Assembly (NCBI RefSeq): GCF_015207285.1
Contig: NZ_JADEXD010000023.1
Location: 1 to 51,117 of the forward strand
Direction: 5' to 3'
DNA length: 51,117 nt
Origin: Tychonema sp. LEGE 07203
GTDB taxonomy: Bacteria > Cyanobacteriota > Cyanobacteriia > Cyanobacteriales > Microcoleaceae
How positions within the stretch are numbered: position 1 is the first letter of the stretch; each line of letters opens with the position of its first letter. This document shows positions 17,939 to 30,497 of this stretch, in pieces. Below the pieces are notes generated by a model, which was not told the DNA's origin, did not search any database, and worked only from the letters and a program-made list of their open reading frames with translations. The position numbers and the translations under genes are program-made.

Positions 17939-18856
17939 TTAATTGCGAGTATCGGAAGTGCCAAGATTATAAGAAACTTTAGACTGCTCAACTGCCACTA
18001 CTTCAGAAATAGATTGTTCTTCCCCTGCATTTAAATTCGGCAGCGGCATATGCTTCATTTCCCAAACTTTCAGCAAAATGAGATATTCATAAAAAGCTTG
18101 CAGCGTGCACCAAGCCAATCCTGCTTGACCGTCAAGAAATCCGCCGAGTAAAATATACATATAGAAAAAACGCACCACAGGGCGCAAAGGCAAGCGCAAA
18201 GAAAAATCTTTCAAAGCGCGACGCCTTTCTACCTCCGATGCGCCAAACAATAAATCCCACCAATTTACTTGACCGGCTGCTAATTGACGGAGAGTTTCGG
18301 CCGCTTCGTCAGTCGAGTAGCGGTTGTGCTTTTCAATCCAGCGAGAAAGACCTTTGCTGCAAGTATAGTGAGGGTAGGTTTCCTTTAAAAAGTGAGTAGG
18401 CCCGCTGCACACTTCCCGTTCGGTGTGACCGTAGTCAGAAAACCACACTCGGTCTTTGCGAAACAGGCGCATTTGATAGCGGGGATACTGAGTGCTGCGG
18501 CGAATCCAGCGCTCCATAAATATTACTTTTTCTGCTACGTAATAGCCGATGTATTCTTGACTTTCGATCGCCTTTAAGCATTCAGCAAACAGTGCAGGGG
18601 TCATCCGCTCGTCAGCTTCGAGGATGTAAACCCATTCGTACTTGCATTCTACTTCTTTGAGCATCCAAGTCCGCTGGCGTCCGTGACTTTCAAAGCGGTG
18701 CTGCACTGTTTGCACGGGATAGTTCTGAACAATCTCAAGGGTGCGATCGCCACTGAAAGAATCAACTACAATGATATCGTCACAAAGCAGTGCCGATTCT
18801 ATGCAAGCGGCGATATCAATCTCTTCGTTGTAAGTCAGAATATAAATTGAGAACAT
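17939..18856 (-). CDS. Family 2 glycosyltransferase
   Basis: The protein has 305 aa and a GT-A fold. The N-terminus is IYILTYNEEIDIAACIES, followed by the nucleotide-binding IIVVDSFSGDRT and a metal-binding LEADERM (DxD-like). It resembles the WaaE/KdtX-like GT2 group, used in lipopolysaccharide or exopolysaccharide assembly. A hydrophobic segment near residue 230 (VRFFYMYILLGGFLDG) suggests membrane association. Downstream in the same direction there is nothing; upstream lies an HpsJ-like gene 97 nt away, so the two may be cotranscribed and act in polysaccharide export. Confidence 0.85.
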   Translation of the reverse strand: MFSIYILTYNEEIDIAACIESALLCDDIIVVDSFSGDRTLEIVQNYPVQTVQHRFESHGRQRTWMLKEVECKYEWVYILEADERMTPALFAECLKAIESQEYIGYYVAEKVIFMERWIRRSTQYPRYQMRLFRKDRVWFSDYGHTEREVCSGPTHFLKETYPHYTCSKGLSRWIEKHNRYSTDEAAETLRQLAAGQVNWWDLLFGASEVERRRALKDFSLRLPLRPVVRFFYMYILLGGFLDGQAGLAWCTLQAFYEYLILLKVWEMKHMPLPNLNAGEEQSISEVVAVEQSKVSYNLGTSDTRN

Positions 18857-18953
18857 TCCCAGCTTTCAGTAAGGGCAAACTATCAGGCAAATCAAGTATG
18901 TATTTCTCAGGGATGTCTCGACTTGCGCTAGGGAGCGGTGGCGGTGGCGCCGA

Positions 18954-19784
18954 TCAACTTTTGCGGCGGCCGAACCGCAGAATTCCCATACTTCTCAATC
19001 CTGTCCAACCAACAGTAATGTAGCCGATCGCTAACAACAAACTGCTGATTCCCGTCTGCAAACTCGAATTTCTCGATCGAGTTCTCAACTCTTTCTCTTT
19101 TTGTTGCTTGCGGGTGCGAATCTCGTTGCGAGCTTGAACAGGCAGTTCTTGAGCTTGCTGTTCTAGAAACTTGTCAAGGGCTTTCGGGTCATTTTTTGAA
19201 TCCTCAAGCACAGCTTTCAATTCCTTGGGAACATCTGGACTCTTGAGTGCTTGCTGCAGCTTCCCGTCATCTTGCAGCAGCGCGCCTATCTCGCTGCGGC
19301 GCTGGCTTTTGAGCTGTTCTACCTGAGCTTTAAACTGCTCGCTTTTAATTTGCACCTCTAGTTGATTTTCGGCTTGTCCCGCTTCCTTATCGACTTGAGC
19401 CAGAGCATCCTTGAGTTCCAAACGAGTATTGTTGAGGTGAACGGGAACCAGCAACAGGTAAATTAGCCCTAACAAGCTGGAAATCAACAGCGCCCAGAAT
19501 CGCAAGTCAACCCAAACATTGCGCCGCTCGATAGAGACTCCGCTGCTGCTGTCCACCCAAAAGCCAGTCATCAGCAGGGCGATACCCATCAAAGGAATAA
19601 TCCCCCGGTCAACTATCTGAGTTGCGGCAGCCAACTGCCAGCCTCGATTCACAATGTCGGAGGTTTCTCCCGGCAGCAATAGAACAATGCAGTCGAGCAA
19701 AGCAGAAAGAATCAAGATAATCCCGACTACTTTTAGAGTTCGAGCTGCTACTGAAGAAAATTGACGGCTGTTAGTTGCTTTCAT
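18954..19784 (-). CDS. HpsJ-like membrane protein (hormogonium polysaccharide family)
   Basis: The protein has 276 aa. There are three N-terminal membrane helices (about 19-36, 62-77 and 92-112), then a long charged, probably coiled-coil region (about 118-235, rich in K/E/Q), and a last helix (GISSLLLAIGYITVGWTGLR). This layout and the N-terminal block fit the cyanobacterial HpsJ family, linked to hormogonium polysaccharide secretion and gliding. The assignment is from memory of the family, not a search. It lies upstream of and parallel to a GT2 gene. Confidence 0.65.
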   Translation of the reverse strand: MKATNSRQFSSVAARTLKVVGIILILSALLDCIVLLLPGETSDIVNRGWQLAAATQIVDRGIIPLMGIALLMTGFWVDSSSGVSIERRNVWVDLRFWALLISSLLGLIYLLLVPVHLNNTRLELKDALAQVDKEAGQAENQLEVQIKSEQFKAQVEQLKSQRRSEIGALLQDDGKLQQALKSPDVPKELKAVLEDSKNDPKALDKFLEQQAQELPVQARNEIRTRKQQKEKELRTRSRNSSLQTGISSLLLAIGYITVGWTGLRSMGILRFGRRKS

Positions 19785-19959
19785 AATTCCTGTTAGATAA
19801 TTCTACACCGTTAGATTCAACGAAATTTTGTTGAGTGGGTTAACTGGTGGGAGATCCCCTACCGTTTTTGATTGGGAATCACTGATTCCATAAGGGTTTG
19901 GAGCTAGCCTACCGTTTCATTTTTTTGGGAAACGGGTGTTAGTTTCTCGTACTCGCTGG

Positions 19960-20165
19960 TTGATTCGCCTGCGGGGCAATCGCGCCCGGGGCCGCGTCAC
20001 ACCATCGCGCGAGGTTCAGTTTCTTGCTCTGTGGAAACAGGAATCCTGAAGGTGAAAACCGCCTTTGAGACGGGAAACTCTGCAAACGAATCAAAGTGTC
20101 CCCCATTTTATGAGTTTGGAAGCCCCCATAAGAGGCGAAGCCGATTGGGTACCTCACGTTATTTT
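19960..20165 (+). pseudogene. Possible remnant of a tnpB 3' end (low confidence)
   Basis: One frame reads GILKVKTAFETGNSANESKC followed by a GSPHKRRSRLG stretch; together with GGAAGCCCCC at about 20130 this resembles the tail and right end of IS200/IS605-type tnpB copies in cyanobacteria. No upstream catalytic part remains. The 158-aa frame on the opposite strand of this segment is not considered a gene. The rest of 19785-20584 shows nothing else recognisable. Confidence 0.35.
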
Positions 20166-20584
20166 CCATCAAAATAGCTCGATCGGGTACTCGCGTCGAT
20201 TTTCTCCGGTTTTTCACCAGGCAGGGGCGTAATTCAGCGCGAGTTGCTGCACGCTCTCTCGGCAAGCTGGGCAGGGGAGGCGGAGCGCGGTCGCCGGAGG
20301 CTGTGGAGCTTTTTGATACTCCCCATGCCGTTCGTGCTGCAATGATTCTTGAACAGTCCCAAGTCTGATTTTCGCTGGCGGCTATCAAATCGCCGCTACT
20401 GATTCCATTGAACAATGATTTTTTTTAAACTTTAAGATTTTTTGTTTTTAAATCTATGCTATCGAACTCAAGATGATTCCAACAATAATTCTGCTAATTT
20501 CTCGGATTGTCAACAATAAAATCACCAAAGTGATAAAGAATACCTGAATATTTTTTATCAAGGGATGAAAACTAATAACTTAAG

Positions 20585-20694
20585 CGATTGCTCGTTACCA
20601 GGAAGAGCCTGGTAATGCTTCTGGGGCTCCGAAGAGCCTCCTTCTTTCTTGCAACTTACAGGAGAGAGGACTGTAGGAGGTGTTTGAGTTATTA
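20585..20694. repeat. Dispersed structured repeat D, copy 2 (inverted)
   Basis: This is the reverse complement of 8655-8756. It contains GCTCGTTACCAGGAAGAGCC, GGTAATGCTTCTGGGGC and ACAGGAGAGAGGACTGTAGG. The complementary blocks make several hairpins. Confidence 0.65.
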
Positions 20695-20893
20695 ATTTTT
20701 CGCTCCTTAGTTGTGCAACCTCTCCTTCTATTTGGGTTGATTCATCCTTGGTTGCAAATATTCTATAATTCTAATTTATTGCTGGGGACTAAGCATTTAG
20801 TTGATGGAATGAATCAATTGTAATCCTTTTATTATTCTGCTCGATCTGGGCTTATTTCTTACTTCTTTAATCGGGAGAGTGACAGAAGAGGCT

Positions 20894-21020
20894 TATAGCG
20901 AACCTAAATCATTTGTGTGATTTGTTGTAGGGTTCTTCTCATCCATGAAGAACCCCGATCGGGGCAGGCACTCTTAGCGCTATCCTTGCAAATCTGCATG
21001 AATCATTTAGGATTGCTGTA
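20894..21020. mobile_element. MITE-like element, family A copy 2
   Basis: It begins TATAGCGAACCTAAATCATT and ends AATCATTTAGGATTGCTGTA. An inner inverted repeat GGGTTCTTC / GAAGAACCC is present. It is divergent from copy 1 at 2691-2822, with different loops but the same ends. Confidence 0.6.
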
Positions 21021-21132
21021 TCGTCTTCGAGGTTGTCTGTGCCCGATCGAACTTTGAGCGGGTTTAGTCGGCGCAGCCTAAGCGATGGCTGGCGGCGGGA
21101 CGATCGCCCCGACACAGGAAAACACTCTTAAT

Positions 21133-22335
21133 CTACTTTAAAAGCGGATAGTACAGTTCTCCTGTTGAGTTGATATAACCCGCGCGATCGCCCGCCAAAT
21201 TTCCGGTTCCCATAAATACATCAACTCTCCCCGCGCCTTTAATTGCACCGCCGGTATCCTGATCCAAAACATACCGATTCACGGCATTTTGTTCGAGTTT
21301 TCCCGCCGCATTGGGATAAGGCAATTTGGTGCTAATTAATGCTAGCGCGCCGGGGGGCATTAAAGCTTTATCTGTGGCGATCGACCTTTCGGCAGTTACG
21401 GGCACTCCGATGCTGCCAGTCGGCGGTGCTCCGTTAGTTTCCCGGAAGAACACAAAGCTTTGATTTTTCGGCAGATACTTGTCCATCTCTGCCGGAAAAC
21501 TGGTGAAATATTCGGTGAGTTTCGGCAATGTTAACTCGTCTAAAGTAAATTTTCCATCCTTAACTAATTCTCGCCCGACTCCTGTATAACTGTGAGTGGT
21601 TTTACCCGCAAAACCCACTGTCATCTCGCCGCCTTCTGCTAGCTGCAATCTTGCGGAACCTTGGACTTGCACAAGAAATGCTTGGAATCGATCGCGCAAC
21701 CAAACTAATTCTAATCCGCGCAGCAATCCTTTGCTTCCCTGCAAAGCATCTGCACCTTCCAAATCCAATCTGGTTGGGTGAGGTCTCGGCCAAGAACCCA
21801 TGTTTGGCGGCAGGCGGTACAGGGGATAGCGGTATTCGGAATTAGGCGTGCGAGATGCTGCATAAGTCGGCTCGAAATAACCGGTAAATGCCACTGTTCC
21901 TTTGCCGTCTTTGCCGATCGATTTGTAGAAAACAAATTCCCGCTTGACAGATTCCTGGAGTTGTGCAGGTGTAGTGGAACTGACTACTAATTGGCGGAAC
22001 CGATCGAGGGAACGGCGGACTCGATCGCGCGTAATTCCAGAGACTCGATAGCGGCTGTAAGCACTGGCGGCGGCTGATGTATTGAGATAGCGGAGGCTGT
22101 TGTCGATCGACTTTAACAGCAATTGGCGATCGCCCGGTTGGCCATTTTCGCCCCAGATTTGGGTGTCAAGCCCGATCGACTCCACCTCGCTAGGCTGCAA
22201 TTGATTTATACTAACTGGTTGCAGCGACGGAACTGCAACGGCGGGCACCGAAAAAGCGATCGTCAAAATACAACAGGCGATCGTCAATAATTGATAGCGA
22301 ACAATCTTGCTCAATTTCCAATTTTCCCCAATCAT
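21133..22335 (-). CDS. mltA: Membrane-bound lytic murein transglycosylase A (MltA)
   Basis: The protein has 400 aa. It has an N-terminal signal sequence (LLTIACCILTIAFSVPAVAV), an MltA domain with TGYFEPTYAAS and a C-terminal 3D domain. The 3D domain contains DQDTGGAIKGAGRVDVFMG, with the catalytic Asp expected in the VDVFMG motif. GH102 enzymes cleave peptidoglycan glycan strands to 1,6-anhydro products. The signal cleavage region has no lipobox Cys, so it is probably periplasmic and not lipid-anchored, unlike the E. coli protein. The gene follows a 93-aa gene by 13 nt and is likely cotranscribed with it. Confidence 0.92.
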   Translation of the reverse strand: MIGENWKLSKIVRYQLLTIACCILTIAFSVPAVAVPSLQPVSINQLQPSEVESIGLDTQIWGENGQPGDRQLLLKSIDNSLRYLNTSAAASAYSRYRVSGITRDRVRRSLDRFRQLVVSSTTPAQLQESVKREFVFYKSIGKDGKGTVAFTGYFEPTYAASRTPNSEYRYPLYRLPPNMGSWPRPHPTRLDLEGADALQGSKGLLRGLELVWLRDRFQAFLVQVQGSARLQLAEGGEMTVGFAGKTTHSYTGVGRELVKDGKFTLDELTLPKLTEYFTSFPAEMDKYLPKNQSFVFFRETNGAPPTGSIGVPVTAERSIATDKALMPPGALALISTKLPYPNAAGKLEQNAVNRYVLDQDTGGAIKGAGRVDVFMGTGNLAGDRAGYINSTGELYYPLLK

Positions 22336-22348
22336 TTAATAATTTTTC

Positions 22349-22630
22349 TTACTCCTCGAATCGTTCGATACTAGAACTAAATAGCGGTTCTACCCGAATT
22401 GCGATAATGCTGCTAGGCCGAACTACCATGTATTCGCCTTGAATATTTTTGATCGGGACATTGACAAATTCTGATGAATCTTGTTTGGGAACCAGAGTTT
22501 TATACCACTGTTGAAAATCTTGCAGGGTTGCAAAACGGATTTCTTCGCGGTGGCCGCCCTCAAGCAGCAGGTGCACTGAATATTCGCTAGGAGTTCTAGG
22601 CATATCTGTGTTTGAGATTTTGGATTTCAA
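22349..22630 (-). CDS. Conserved cyanobacterial hypothetical protein
   Basis: The protein has 93 aa from the first Met or 84 aa from the better-looking Met10 (MPRTPSEYSV, start 22603). It is small, soluble and mixed alpha/beta: YSVHLLLEGGHREEIRFAT, then FQQWYKTLVPK, then GEYMVVRPSSIIAIRVEPLF. The function is unknown. It lies just upstream of mltA in the same direction (13-nt gap), so it may be cotranscribed with the wall hydrolase. Confidence 0.7.
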   Translation of the reverse strand: MKSKISNTDMPRTPSEYSVHLLLEGGHREEIRFATLQDFQQWYKTLVPKQDSSEFVNVPIKNIQGEYMVVRPSSIIAIRVEPLFSSSIERFEE

Positions 22631-22745
22631 GCTTTGGGAACGATTTTATATTTTACCTCTTACTCGGCGCATTCCCCGATCTAAGCAGATTCGATGGAGC
22701 CAGAGGAGAGGGCTGGCGGCGGCTTCGGGCCTTCGGTTGCGCGTT

Positions 22746-22856
22746 ATATCGTGGACGCTGGCATCGTCAGGTGATTTAACCTTATTAGTACGCAGAGTAC
22801 ACAGAGAGAGAGAATATATATATCTGAATCATTCCGATGAAGAGAGGATTTGATAT
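22746..22856. mobile_element. MITE-like element, family B copy 3
   Basis: It begins ATATCGTGGACGCTGGCATC and ends GGATTTGATAT, with the shared core ACGCAGAGTACACAGAGAGA. Its left part (TCGTCAGGTGATTTAAC) matches the right part of copy 1 more than the other copies. The remaining 22857-23393 holds a GGTGCGCCCGCACACC duplicated stretch but no gene. Confidence 0.6.
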
Positions 22857-23393
22857 TACAAGTCGCGGGCGAGGCTAGAGAGATGGCAAACTGGTAGGGT
22901 GCGCCCGCACACCGGTTGACGGAGAACCCGGAGAGTGATAGCGGTGCGCCCGCACACCCTACTAGCATCGGTGAAATTTGTAGGCTGCGCCGATTAAGGT
23001 ATCAGCAAAATTTAATAATTCAGGACGCATTACACACCAAAACCTGGTTTCTGACTAGCCCTGCTGGCGCAACTCGCGCGATCGATCGCGCACCAGACAC
23101 GGATTGTGTATTTTAGAACACGATTCGACCGCAACACTTAAAATAGTCTGGATTTAGCAATCGACCGCACCTTTTTCCCATCAATATTTCTCATTAGCTG
23201 GCAGTGTCTGCCAGCCGGAGTCGCGAGGTTCCGCTGCCAAAATGCCGATCGTGGTGCACAATTTCAAATTAACAACAAAACTTGTACTATTTTGAGTAAG
23301 CTTTTGGTGGAACAGCTCAAAAAGCTTGTTTCTAAGAGTGATGCAAAATATCAAATTTGTCCTCAATCCTGTCCAATTACCAATTGCGAACCT

Positions 23394-26705
<3,312 letters not shown>

Positions 26706-26777
26706 ACTGCGAAATACTCAAAGGTAGGGTGTGCACCGCGCACCTTACCCTAAACACAGGGTACGCGCCACCAAAAC

Positions 26778-27017
26778 CTAATCTGCATCGGAATCTAAAA
26801 CTCCGCTAGACAGCATCAACCTCGGCCAAACCAACAAGAAAAAACCCATCCAAGCCAATAAAGGAATCGCGACTAAAACAGTTATCCAAACAGTTTTTAA
26901 CAAAAACCAACTACCGCCAATCAGGCTAGTACCAGTTAAAAGAATCGACCAAGGCTGACACCACCAAGGTTTGTAATCCCAAGCACTAATAGGTTTTTTT
27001 TCAGAAACAGATTTCAT
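26778..27017 (-). CDS. Small two-helix membrane protein (possibly DUF6737-like)
   Basis: The protein has 79 aa. The N-terminus is WDYKPWWCQPWSILLTGTSL, followed by two hydrophobic helices (about 27-45 and 47-69) and an acidic C-terminus (SGVLDSDAD). Trp-rich cyanobacterial proteins of this type are annotated as DUF6737, but I recall this loosely. The function is unknown. It stands alone and convergent to carB. Confidence 0.6.
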   Translation of the reverse strand: MKSVSEKKPISAWDYKPWWCQPWSILLTGTSLIGGSWFLLKTVWITVLVAIPLLAWMGFFLLVWPRLMLSSGVLDSDAD

Positions 27018-27069
27018 ATTTTCAGTAATTTTTTATGGAGAACAGTCTGGCTAGCTGGATTAACGGAAG

Positions 27070-27672
27070 TTAAACGTTCATCACCTCTTCTGCTGTCAGC
27101 GTTAATTCAGGAAAAGTCCGCGATACAATTAGTTCGCTGCCTTTAAACGCGCTTCTTTGATAGTTGCCCTCTGCATCCAAAAGGTGAACAAATACAGTTG
27201 GAACCTTGGGATTTCCCAGAAATTCCCTGCTGCCAATTGCTAAATAATCGACAATCCAATACTCAGGAATTCCGAGGCGCTGGTACTCGTCCAGTTTGTC
27301 GATATAATCGTCATCCCAATTTGTTGATGTTACCTCAACTGCCAATTGAATTGGTTCTCGCAACGCAGCATAAGCCGAACGGTTCGATCGCCATAAATCG
27401 CGATTTATCACGCTGACATCCGGTCTCCGCCCTTGTTCAACGCCGGCTTTACTTACAGTTTTGATAACGGCTGTATTGTTGACGACATAATTCAAATTCA
27501 GTCGCCGAATTTCATCGTTGAAGTCAAATAACAAGACATTAGCAACATCATCATGATTTCTGGTTGAAATTATTTCGACAATTTCTCCGTTTACCAGTTC
27601 GTAGAGTCCATCTTCTGGACATTCTACAAGGAATTGGTCAAAGGTTAATTTTTGCGTGACTGTTGCAATCAT
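27070..27672 (-). CDS. Uma2-family (DUF820) putative endonuclease
   Basis: The protein has 200 aa. It starts LTFDQFLVECPEDGLYELVN and has the Uma2 core: GRRPDVSVI (the PD of a PD-(D/E)xK-like fold), LAVEVTS (ExxS in place of ExK) and the following YIDKLDEYQRLGIPEYWIVD. Uma2 proteins are abundant in cyanobacteria and are predicted nucleases of unclear role. All motif residues are present, so it looks intact. Its own promoter is probably in 27673-27919, where nothing else is seen. Confidence 0.85.
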   Translation of the reverse strand: MIATVTQKLTFDQFLVECPEDGLYELVNGEIVEIISTRNHDDVANVLLFDFNDEIRRLNLNYVVNNTAVIKTVSKAGVEQGRRPDVSVINRDLWRSNRSAYAALREPIQLAVEVTSTNWDDDYIDKLDEYQRLGIPEYWIVDYLAIGSREFLGNPKVPTVFVHLLDAEGNYQRSAFKGSELIVSRTFPELTLTAEEVMNV

Positions 27673-27919
27673 AAGATTTATCCTTATTTTGCAGTAATAC
27701 TATTAGTCTACATTACCACAGGCAGGAATGAATTTGTTTTTTTGACCGCAGATATCCAATTCTACAATCAAAAATATACAATCAAAAATCTCAAATCGAT
27801 TCAGGTAAATGGTAAAATACGATCGCCAGCCGGCAGATTGAGTTAAATATGTCACCTACTGGCTAGGGTAGAAAGTAACAAACCTAGAAATCAAGCCACT
27901 CCCAGGTCAACCCCGAACC

Positions 27920-28582
27920 ATGAGACTAGACGAAGCCGTAGAATTTGCCGAAAACCCAGAGCCGCGCTGCCCCTGCGTCCTCCTGCTGGACACCTCCGGC
28001 TCCATGCAAGGCGCAGCCATAGATGCCTTGAATGAGGGGCTGGAAGTTTTTAGGAATGACCTAATTAAAGACGAACTAGCTAAAAAGCGAGTCGAAGTCG
28101 CGATTATTTCCTTTGACAATAATATCAAAGTCGTGCAAGACTTCGTGACTGCCGACCAATTCGAGACACCGCTGCTGACAGCCCAAGGACAAACCCACAT
28201 GGGCGCGGGCATTCAGCTCGCACTAGATACCATTGCCGCCCGCAAATCCGAATACCGCAACAACGGCATCACTTACTACCGCCCGTGGGTATTTATGATT
28301 ACCGACGGCGAACCTCAAGGCGAATCAGATGATGTTGTGGAAATAGCAGCACAGCGAATTAAAGAGGAAGAAACGAACAAGCGCGTGGCATTTTTTGCTG
28401 TCGGAGTCGAAGGTGCTAATATCTCCCGTCTCGCGGAAATTGTCGATCGCACTCCTGTAAAATTGAAAGGATTAGACTTTCGAGAGATGTTCATTTGGCT
28501 GTCGGCTAGTATGCAGAGAGTTTCTCACTCAAAAATTGACGAACAAGTAGCACTGCCGCCGCCCGGATGGGGAACTGTTTAG
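27920..28582 (+). CDS. VWA-domain protein, TerY / YegL-like
   Basis: The protein has 220 aa, a single von Willebrand A domain. The metal-binding MIDAS motif is complete: D24-T-S26-G-S28 (LLLDTSGSMQG), the Thr in GQTHMG and the Asp in MITDGEPQG. The C-terminal ALPPPGWGTV end is typical of the TerY group. Family knowledge: such proteins occur in TerY-phosphorylation triads with a PP2C phosphatase and a protein kinase (YegL-YegK-YegI in E. coli). Here the PP2C gene follows after 425 bp of repeats, but no kinase gene is in the window. Confidence 0.88.
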   Translation: MRLDEAVEFAENPEPRCPCVLLLDTSGSMQGAAIDALNEGLEVFRNDLIKDELAKKRVEVAIISFDNNIKVVQDFVTADQFETPLLTAQGQTHMGAGIQLALDTIAARKSEYRNNGITYYRPWVFMITDGEPQGESDDVVEIAAQRIKEEETNKRVAFFAVGVEGANISRLAEIVDRTPVKLKGLDFREMFIWLSASMQRVSHSKIDEQVALPPPGWGTV

Positions 28583-28586
28583 TCCG

Positions 28587-29013
28587 TTGTTAGTTGTTAG
28601 TTGTCAGTTGTTAGTGGTTAGTTGTCAGTTGGTAGTTGGTAGGGGCGGTGGATGGTGCGTGCGGGCCCTCTCAGTTGTTAGTTGTTAGTTGTTAGTTGTT
28701 AGTTGGTAGTTGTTAGTTGTTAGTTGTTATTAATAATAACAGATTCTTAAGAACTCTCTTTACACAATGAATACAAACTAACAATTGATAATAGAGATTG
28801 TAAGACAGAAACCCGAACTAAGGATTTTTCTTGATTCCTTTATGGAATAGTTCAATCTCAATTGTTTTTTGATTCTCACGACTAAAGACTAATAACTAAC
28901 AACCAAAAACCAACAACTAACAACTAACAACCAACAACCAACTAACAACCAACAACGGACAACCAACAACAAATAACTAATAACTAATAACTAATAACTA
29001 ATAACTAATGACT
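28587..29013. repeat. Two opposed heptad-type repeat tracts between the VWA and PP2C genes
   Basis: 28587-28735 is built of GTTAGTT/GTCAGTT-type heptamers interrupted by a GGGGCGGTGGATGG insert. 28880-29013 is built of AACTAAC, AACCAAC and AACTAAT units. The two tracts are roughly complementary and could form a long imperfect stem in RNA. The second tract includes the PP2C start codon. Confidence 0.85.
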
Positions 29014-29787
29014 AATGACTTGGGACTATTGAGTAATTGGCAAGTTGTAGCGGCATCCGTGACGGGTACGAGCCACGAAAAACGATCGCAGCCCTGTCAA
29101 GATGCCCACTGCTGGCGCGTCTTGGCCAACGGTGTTTTGGTAGCAGCAGTTGCCGACGGCGCGGGTTCGGCTGCACTGGCAGAAGTTGGGGCAAAAATTG
29201 CTGTAGAATCGGTTGTCGAAATGATTTGCCAACAGGATTTGCAGCCTGAAAATGACGGCGAATGGCAGGTATTTTTGACAGCATCGCTGCAAGTCGCGCG
29301 GGCGCAGGTGGAAGCAGAAGCGGCTGTGCGGGAAGTGCCGGCGAGGGATTTGGCTTGCACTTTAATTGCGGTTGTGGCGACTCCGGAATTAATCGCAGTT
29401 GCTCAAATTGGCGATGGTGCGGCGGTTGCGGGCGATAGTGAGGGAAATGCGATCGCCCTTACTGTACCTCCCTGCGGCGAATATATCAACGAAACCATCT
29501 TTTTAGTTTCGCCAAATGCGATCGAAACAGCGCAATTTCAGGTAATGCGGCAACCGCTGCGGCACTTGGCCGTGTTTTCCGACGGCTTGCAAATGCTAGC
29601 TCTCAAAATCCCCGAAGGTACGCCCCACAAGCCATTTTTTACGCCGTTGTTTCGGTTTTCGGGCGAAGTAAAAGAAGAGTCAGATGCGAAACAGCAGTTA
29701 GAGTCATTTTTGCGATCGCCTCGTGTGTGCGATCGCACCGATGATGATTTAACATTATTGTTAGCAAGTTTTTCTAATAATGTCTAA
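29008..29787 (+). CDS. PP2C-type protein phosphatase (YegK-like)
   Basis: The protein has 259 aa. The opening VVAASVTGTSHEKRSQPCQD is the PP2C_2 signature. Metal-site segments are AVADGAGSAA, AQIGDGAAVA, VFSDGLQMLAL and the C-terminal DDDLTLLLA. All the expected aspartates are visible, so it is probably active as a Mn/Mg-dependent Ser/Thr phosphatase. It is the usual partner of TerY-like VWA proteins. The start ATG and the codons for MTND lie inside a heptad repeat, and there is no Shine-Dalgarno. The next ATG in a different phase is seven nt on. Confidence 0.88.
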   Translation: MTNDLGLLSNWQVVAASVTGTSHEKRSQPCQDAHCWRVLANGVLVAAVADGAGSAALAEVGAKIAVESVVEMICQQDLQPENDGEWQVFLTASLQVARAQVEAEAAVREVPARDLACTLIAVVATPELIAVAQIGDGAAVAGDSEGNAIALTVPPCGEYINETIFLVSPNAIETAQFQVMRQPLRHLAVFSDGLQMLALKIPEGTPHKPFFTPLFRFSGEVKEESDAKQQLESFLRSPRVCDRTDDDLTLLLASFSNNV

Positions 29788-29825
29788 CACATTCAAATTT
29801 ACTTACAAAAGCAGGATAAAAAAAT

Positions 29826-30497
29826 ATGACTGCTCAACCAATTAGTGGTAGAAACTTGTTGCGAGAAACCTTTGCTGTCATTGGTTCTGTATACGTTCCC
29901 CTGTTGATTATCTGCTCTCCCCTTTTCATATTTCGCGTGCTGAAACTTTCAGAAAAGCTGGGTTCAGCAAGTGTTGCTTTGAATATTATCTACTCATGTG
30001 TTTTAATTCCTTTAGTGAGGGGAGCTGTGATTTTCTACCTTTACAGAAGTTTGACAGGGAATCAAGTAACTGTGAACGAAGCTTTCCAACAAGCAAACAG
30101 GAGGTTGTGGCCCCTCATTTTGGTTTTTAGTAAGTCGGCGCTGATGGTTTTTGCAGGCTCCATTGCACTAATAATTCCAGGAGTTTATTTAGCCTGTCGC
30201 TTACTATTTGCACCTTGCGCTACCGTCATTGAAAACTGTTCGGATGTGGACAGTCTTAACAGCAGTTTCCAATTAACTCAAGGGCGCGAGTGGTTAGTAT
30301 TTCGATCGAGCTGCTTGATATCATTTGTGTATTTTATCCCAGGACTATTGATAACCATATTAATTGATCCGACAGGAATATCCCTAGCATCTAATCTCGC
30401 GGGTAATGCAACTGTCTTTTTAGTTGCACCGTTGACAAATGTTTTTGGAATTTTATTGTACCTGCGCCTGCGGGAATCGGCAGCAACTATTAAATAG
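29826..30497 (+). CDS. Six-helix membrane protein (glycerophosphodiesterase membrane-domain-like)
   Basis: The protein has 223 aa with about six hydrophobic helices. The block ALIIPGVYLACRLLFAPCAT, followed by a small polar loop with SSFQLTQGREW, matches the pattern IPGIYLxxRxxFAxP of the GPDPase_memb / DUF975-like group. These proteins have no known enzyme function. It starts 38 nt after the PP2C gene and so probably belongs to the same transcript. A link to the VWA/PP2C pair is inferred from position only. Confidence 0.7.
   Translation: MTAQPISGRNLLRETFAVIGSVYVPLLIICSPLFIFRVLKLSEKLGSASVALNIIYSCVLIPLVRGAVIFYLYRSLTGNQVTVNEAFQQANRRLWPLILVFSKSALMVFAGSIALIIPGVYLACRLLFAPCATVIENCSDVDSLNSSFQLTQGREWLVFRSSCLISFVYFIPGLLITILIDPTGISLASNLAGNATVFLVAPLTNVFGILLYLRLRESAATIK

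Noticed and set aside
19939-20415. 158-aa open frame on the minus strand
   Set aside because: Composition is irregular, there is no start signal, and the plus strand shows a likely tnpB tail remnant.
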